Of a stretch of 64,000 nt of DNA, positions 58,601 through 64,000 are shown one piece after another. Under the pieces are notes generated by a model. The model had not been told where the DNA came from. It saw nothing but the letters and a program-made list of their open reading frames with translations, and ran no database searches. Positions within the stretch are counted from its first letter, which is position 1; each line of letters starts with the position of its first letter. Location of the stretch: positions 42,730 through 106,729 of the forward strand of contig MU839224.1 of NCBI GenBank assembly GCA_030685235.1. The letters run 5' to 3'. The translations under genes were made by a program, and so were the position numbers. The DNA comes from Copromyces sp. CBS 386.78. Lineage: Eukaryota > Ascomycota > Sordariomycetes > Sordariales > Sordariaceae.

Positions 58601-60879
58601 GAAATAAGGAATTCCTTAATAAATTTCCAAAAGTTATAAAATTAATTAATTCGAGAAATAAAATCGAAATTAATATAATACCCCTAATTTCTATAATAAT
58701 TATTGCCTTTAAAGAGATTAAAAAGGTTCGGGTCTCCGAAGGTAATTCTTTTAATAATACCTTTATATTCTTATTTATTTTCTTTATTTAAACCGTTAAT
58801 ATAATTAAAAAAGGAATTAAGCGTAATATTAATATTATAGAGGAAAAGTAACCCGCTTTTAAATTTATTATTGAAAAGGTTAAGAAGGTCTACTTCTTTA
58901 ATTAGTTTAGAAATTTTAAAGTCTATAACGATATTGCGGATTTAAAGGAATTTTATTTTATAGTTGCGAAATTTATAAATGTTAAGGTTTCGGTTACTAT
59001 TGAAGATATTATTAAATATAGCCCTATTAATATTATAGCTATTTATTATTAGGTGGATTTATTCGCTAATATTATTTATAATAATAATTACGATTTATTT
59101 AAGCCTAAGTTTGAATATAATAGTAGTATTACCCGTGATAATACCCCGGAGGTTAATAAGTTCGTCTTTATTGTGTTTAAGGGATTTATTGTATTTAAAG
59201 GATTTATTTAAGTTAATACTATAAGTGTTAGGTAGAAATTTGTTCGTAGTTATATTTTAATTAATTTTGTCGAATTGATAAAAGAGAATATTTAAATTAT
59301 TTATAGTTAGGTCGATTAGTTAGTATTCGTTAATATTCTTTTAGAGTAGTAGAAGATTAATAAATTTAGGATTAAATTAATTAGGAGGGTATTATTCTAT
59401 AACGCTTCTATTAATATTGTTAAATACGTTGAAATATCTATTTTAGCTTTAAAGAATAGGGTTACCCGACTCTTTGTACTACTTATATTAATAATCTCTA
59501 TTAAAACGAAAGGAGGGGAGAAAATCGCCGCTTTATTTAATATAAGAATTAAATATAATATTATTTATAAAGAATTGGTAAATTATTTTAGTTTAACGAA
59601 TATTAATACCGAAATTACTAATATTAATAGTAATAATAGTTAAAAGGGATTCTTTAATAAAATTTATAAAAAGATTTACTTATTCGATAAAAGTAAGGAA
59701 ATCTATTTGTTTATTATTGAAAACTGTTTACCTAATTATAAGATTATTTTAGGTTTGCCCTTCTTTTAGGATATTAATATTTATATAAAGTATAATAAGA
59801 ATAAGAAGAATTATATTTCTATTATTATTAATAGGATAGTAATCCGTATAATTTTAGCCGTTACCCCCGAAATATATAAAGGCGGTAAAAATTTCGAAGC
59901 TTAGAAATTAACTGGAGTTAATTAATAGGTTTAATTTTCGAATAGTATTTACGGCCTTTATATAGTTTAGTAGAAATAACGTTATAAATATTAGTTTTCT
60001 AATGAAGATAGAACTACCGAATTGGATAGAATTTGAAGAGGATAATAAAAAGATTGCTATATTTACGGATAAAATAGCGGAAGATTTAGTAAAAATATTA
60101 TTTAAAGAGAAGGAAAAGTATAAAGTATTATAAAAGATTTAGAAGATTATTAGAGAAGGAGACGTTAATTTTAAGGTTAATTCGGGTTTAGAGAATATTA
60201 TTCGGCTATGTTCGATATAAAGTAGAGGAAGAAATTTTAAGACTAATATTAAAGAAGATTCGGAGGAATTAAAAATAATAATTATTCCTTAATAAGTAAA
60301 AAGGAGGATTAAAAAGGCGTTAGTAAAAGAATTTAAGAAGGCTATAAAGAAATCCGTAGAGAAAGTAAGGCAAATATTAACAATTCTCCGCGTATAAATT
60401 AATATTATATATAAAAAGGTCGGCTAAAAAGTTAACCCAATCGATAATATAGGATTTAATAAGTTAAAACCGGTAAGAAACCTTAATTAGAAGGTAAATA
60501 AATAGGCCTAAATATAGGAGCGGATTACTAATATTCTAGAGAATTTCAGTACGGAATAAGATAATTATATTATTTTCTAGTTTATAAAATTGATTAGAGG
60601 GTTGAAATTAACCGAAGAGTATTTTTAAATTATAATTAAAATAGTCTAAAATACTTTAAACGATAGCGAAATTAAATTATTTATGTATATCCTTTATAAT
60701 AGGGAATATACTTTTACTTAAAATTTTATAGAATATAGAAAGCTCAATCCTAATATAGCTCCCCCTTAGTAAATCCGTACTATCCTATATTTAATTTAGT
60801 AGACTAAAACTATCCCTATTCTTAAAGCTCTCTATAATTAAGTTTGTAATTTGCTTAAGGAAAGGATAAAAAAAGGAAT

Positions 60880-61420
60880 CTTCGAAGAAAGCTATATTAT
60901 TTACTAAAATAATTAATTTTTTATTATTAAGAAGGATAAAAGTATACGTTTAATTAATAACGTTTAAAAGATTAACCGGATTATTTTAAAAAATATAAAT
61001 TTATTCCCGGATTATAAAGAGTTTAGCGAAGGTTTTAGAGGTTATAAAATAATCTCTTTATTCAATTCTTTTTCTAATTATAATTAAATCCTTTTCGAAG
61101 AGATTAGTAGGGATATTATTACCTTTTCTATACCCTTTAGCTACTTTAAAATAACGATTTTACTTTAAGGAAGTACTAATTTTATCGTTTAATTTATAAG
61201 GGTAATAATTAGAATATTCTATAACCTAATTTCCGATATTTATTAATTTTACTTTAATAATATTTATATTAAACGCTCTTAAATAAATTACGATAGGGAG
61301 GAAATTAATATAAAGGGAATTAAGAAATACGTTTTAAAATATTTAATTAATATCGATAAAATTTTATTTAATGTAAAATTAGCTAGAGGAATTATTATAA
61401 TTACTAAGTCTAATTAGTAC
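60880..61420 (+). pseudogene. Reverse transcriptase relic of element E
   Basis: The frame reads FFIIKKDKSIRLINNV-KINR (60917-60980), FPDYKEFSEGF, ISLFNSFSNYN, TFSIPF, GSTNFIV-F and then FYFNNIYIK at 61247-61273. The catalytic DD pair (61256-61261) reads NN, the RIP product of GAY codons. The GSTN block stands where this lineage has GATNS. Confidence 0.75.
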
Positions 61421-61899
61421 TAGAACGAAACTATATTCGTAGAATACTTTTATAATCTTAACGGGAAATCTTTAAATAAAAATAAGGTTATAAAAATTAA
61501 TAAGTAAATTTATTACGAATATTGACCGGATAGGAAAAGTAAGGAAATTAAGTAGGTTAGAGCCTTTATTAGAATTATCGGATACTATAGGATCTGGATT
61601 AAGAATTTTAGTATTATTATAATCCCCTTTTATACGTTAATAAAAAAGGGAATCGAATAGATTTAGACTGAAAATAAATAATTTATAATAGAATACCTTT
61701 AATATTTTGTAACTACTACCCTAATCCTAATAATTTTTATTTACGACGACCCGAGGTATAATATAATTTATTTTATAATTAATATTTCGATTGAAAGATA
61801 GGGAGTAGTACTAGAGTAGATCGGCCCCGATAATAAAAAATATCCTTATAAATTTGAAAGCGGAATTTAGTTAGAGGTTAAGAAGTAATATAATATTAT

Positions 61900-62160
61900 T
61901 AAAAGGGAATTTTAAAGTCTTTTCTATATTTTTAAACGTTTACGAAAATACTTATTCGGCGTTCGTTTTATTATTAAAATAAACGTTATAATACTTATAT
62001 ATTAATTTAATAGTATTATTAATAACGTCCCCGGTACCTTATTAATAAAATAAATTATTTAAATTAAAATTTTCGATTTCGAAATCAAATATATTTTTAG
62101 AAGTAAGAATATAATTGCTAATAATCTATTTTGCAAACTTCTAAGGCCTTCTAATCTCTA
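61900..62160 (+). pseudogene. RNase H relic of element E
   Basis: LFGVRFIIKINVIILIY followed by FNSIINNVPGTLLIK, IKIFDFEIKYIFRSKNIIAN and NLFCKLLRP. This matches the end of the Ty3/gypsy RNase H domain, with the conserved 'DxxxL', 'FDFxxxHxxGxxNxxAD' blocks carrying D-to-N and H-to-Y changes. Confidence 0.65.
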
Positions 62161-63900
62161 TAAGAAAGAATATAAGGTAAATATTAACGATTTTATAAAT
62201 ACGTAAATTTATTCTATTTTCGTTATTTATACCGATACCCTAAAATTTATTTTTAAAGGAAATTAATTAGACTTTTCTTACGAAATCTCTACTTATTTAA
62301 TAACGTATAAAGTTTTTAACTATTTGAAGGGATCTATTTTTAAACGCTAATTTTATAATAATATTATAAAATACTTTATTTCCGAAGGAGTTTTTTAATT
62401 ACGACCGACAAATCCTTCGTAGTTTCTACGGAAGTTAATTAATAGTTTTATAGAATATAAATAAATTATATTTCGCTATTACGACGAAGTAGGTTACTAA
62501 GGAAGGGAAGGGATATATTATTGTATTATTAAATATTATTATTAGAAAGGTATATATATTAACGTAGAGGAGTTAATTTACTTTTACCTAATTTATTAGA
62601 AATATAATCCTAAAAAGTTTAAAAATAAATATTAATAAATATTTCCTAATATTTAATTTATAGGAAAATAGACTTTTAATATTTAATTTATACCCGGTAT
62701 AAGTAGAAAGAAAATACTTTTATTAGAAATTAGAAATAACTTTATTAATTACGTAGAAGTTGTTATTCTATTTAATATTAAGGTAGAAAATGTTTAGAAG
62801 TTCTTTAAATTAGTTTTTTTCTATTGGGAATTTCTTATCTCTATTTTAGTAAATAGTAACTTAAAGTTTATAGGAGTATTTAAAGAAGGAATTAATTTAC
62901 TAGGGATTTTAAAATATATTATTACCCTTTATAATTCGAAGACGAATAGATTAAATAAGTAAGGATATTCGATTATCGCTACTTCTTTAATTAAAATTAC
63001 CGATGGGAATAACGCTAATTACAAGACGTATTTACCCTACGTTCTCTTTACCGATTATATAATAATAAGAAGCAATTACGGATATATTCCCTTTTAACTT
63101 ATTTATAATTATAACCCGATTACCCTTATTAAATTTAATTTACCTTCCTAAAGAGTAGTAAATTAGGAAAACGATAATAAGCGTATAATAAGAAAGGAAT
63201 TAATTTCTACCGTAGCCGCTATATATATAGATATTAAATACCGCTTCGCTTAAATAGTTAAGAAAGTTGCGGTAGTAAGAGAAAAGGTTACTAATTATTA
63301 TAATAAATATAATTAATAAAGGATAAGATTTTTAAATAATTAAATCGAAAAGGGAAATTTAATATTAATTTACGATAATATTTAACGTATTAATATAAAT
63401 TCTAATAGGAAGTTAATTTACCGGTAAAAAGATTTGTACTATATTTATTAAATTTCGGGTAACGTTTATTACGTCGGGACCTTCGATAACGTAGAAATTA
63501 ATAAGCCGGTTAATTTTTAAAGGATTAAGAAATTTATTATAAAGGATAGTATAATATTAGTAGTAAACGAGCCCGAAGTTCTATTAGACTAGGTTAATTT
63601 CGAGGGAGAATAAGGAAATTTTGAATTGTTTAATAATAGAGTAATATTAGAAGAAATAGGATAGTGAAATTTAAGTACCGGCTTAGACGAAGAAAGGATA
63701 GTATTTGAATTATAGCGGGTAATAAAATTTTATACTAAAATATAAAAAGTAAAAGTAATAAAATAGAATTAATATTTAGAAATCCCCTTATTAAGTATTA
63801 AGCTACCGGGCAATTAAGAAAAAGTAGACCCCGAAAAAGAAGAGGAAGAATTTTAATAGAAGAACGGATTCCGAATATAATACTAAACCTAACCCTATAA

Positions 63901-64000
63901 AATATTGAGCGACTCTACTCGCACCGTCAGAAAACTCTACTCGGACCGTGATCCACTTTTTTCTCCCATACAAAACCCTAACCCTGCCGTCCCGTCCCCG
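63901..64000. other. Unmutated border sequence at the right end of the window
   Basis: Composition changes abruptly from RIP-mutated to normal. Contains a 22-base-spaced duplication, CTCTACTCGCACCGT (63913-63927) and CTCTACTCGGACCGT (63935-63949), and AACCCTAACCCT at 63974-63985. This may be an element end, an LTR start or the next gene-rich region. Too short to decide. Confidence 0.4.

Larger units (their letters stand above)
55621..63900 (+). mobile_element. Element E: long Ty3/gypsy-type element of a second lineage, RIP-degraded
   Basis: In + orientation there is a gag-like region (about 57000-59300), a protease-like block (YKIILGLPFF near 59740), reverse transcriptase (about 60880-61420) with LINNV-KINR and GSTNFIV-F blocks, RNase H (GVRFIIKINVIILIY near 61950, VPGTLLIK near 62028) and an integrase C-terminal block (SGNVYYVGTFDNVEI near 63455). 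The order and motifs place it in Ty3/gypsy, but the RT sequence differs clearly from A, B and D. No LTR pair could be found, so both ends are approximate. Stops and CpA loss occur throughout. Confidence 0.75.

Noticed and set aside
63974..63985. AACCCTAACCCT, like the fungal telomere repeat
   Set aside because: Only about two units, inside other sequence. A telomere or interstitial telomeric tract would need many more.

Overview
This window looks like a chromosome segment of a filamentous ascomycete, most likely a Sordariomycete. The genes have short introns (53-71 nt in the convincing models) with GT...AG borders and CTAAC-type branch sites, long simple-sequence stretches inside proteins, and TAGGTA-rich intergenic DNA. 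The transposon blocks are almost stripped of CpA/TpG, the mark of repeat-induced point mutation (RIP). No species can be named from the sequence alone.

Layout. (1) Positions 1-18.0 kb are an AT-rich RIP block with no intact gene. It holds the 3' part of a Ty3/gypsy element (A, + strand, 3' LTR at 7499-7669), a complete Ty3/gypsy element with two 228+ bp LTRs (B, + strand, about 8691-15824), and a Ty1/copia gag-protease fragment (C, - strand). It ends in G/T/C homopolymers around a 10-N assembly gap and a 40-bp tandem repeat. (2) Positions 18.6-53.4 kb are a gene island of normal composition: a secreted Cys-rich protein (-), a Lys-rich disordered protein (-), an Sfl1/HSF-type transcription factor with four exons (-) behind a 6.4-kb gene-free upstream region, a Ctf4/SepB/Mcl1 replication protein (-) divergent from a WD40 protein (+), a 1398-residue low-complexity protein made of two exons (+), a small Lys-rich protein whose start codon appears to be split by an intron (-), a broken membrane-protein-like gene (+), and a divergent pair of metal-ion transporters (CaCA-type Na+/Ca2+ exchanger - and Nramp +). 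The right edge of the island (51.5-53.7 kb) is a mixed zone of gene fragments, a 26-bp duplication, a perfect 19-bp hairpin and a SINE-like pol III unit. (3) Positions 53.8-64.0 kb are a second RIP block: the 3' end of a B-related Ty3/gypsy element in reverse orientation (D), then a long Ty3/gypsy element of a different lineage (E, + strand), ending in about 100 bases of unmutated sequence.

Biology. The island holds housekeeping and regulatory genes (replication coupling, transcription, divalent-metal transport) between two silenced transposon blocks. Catalytic and zinc-binding residues of the transposons have been changed in the G:C to A:T direction (D to N, C to Y, H to Y), so none of them can code for a working polymerase. 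No secondary-metabolite cluster, defence system or CRISPR array was seen. The best candidates for something unusual are the intron-split start codon at 43.4 kb, the in-frame retainable intron inside the HSF DNA-binding domain, a 20-base GT...AG segment whose removal restores a frame at 45.4 kb, and the pol III unit plus hairpin at the heterochromatin border.
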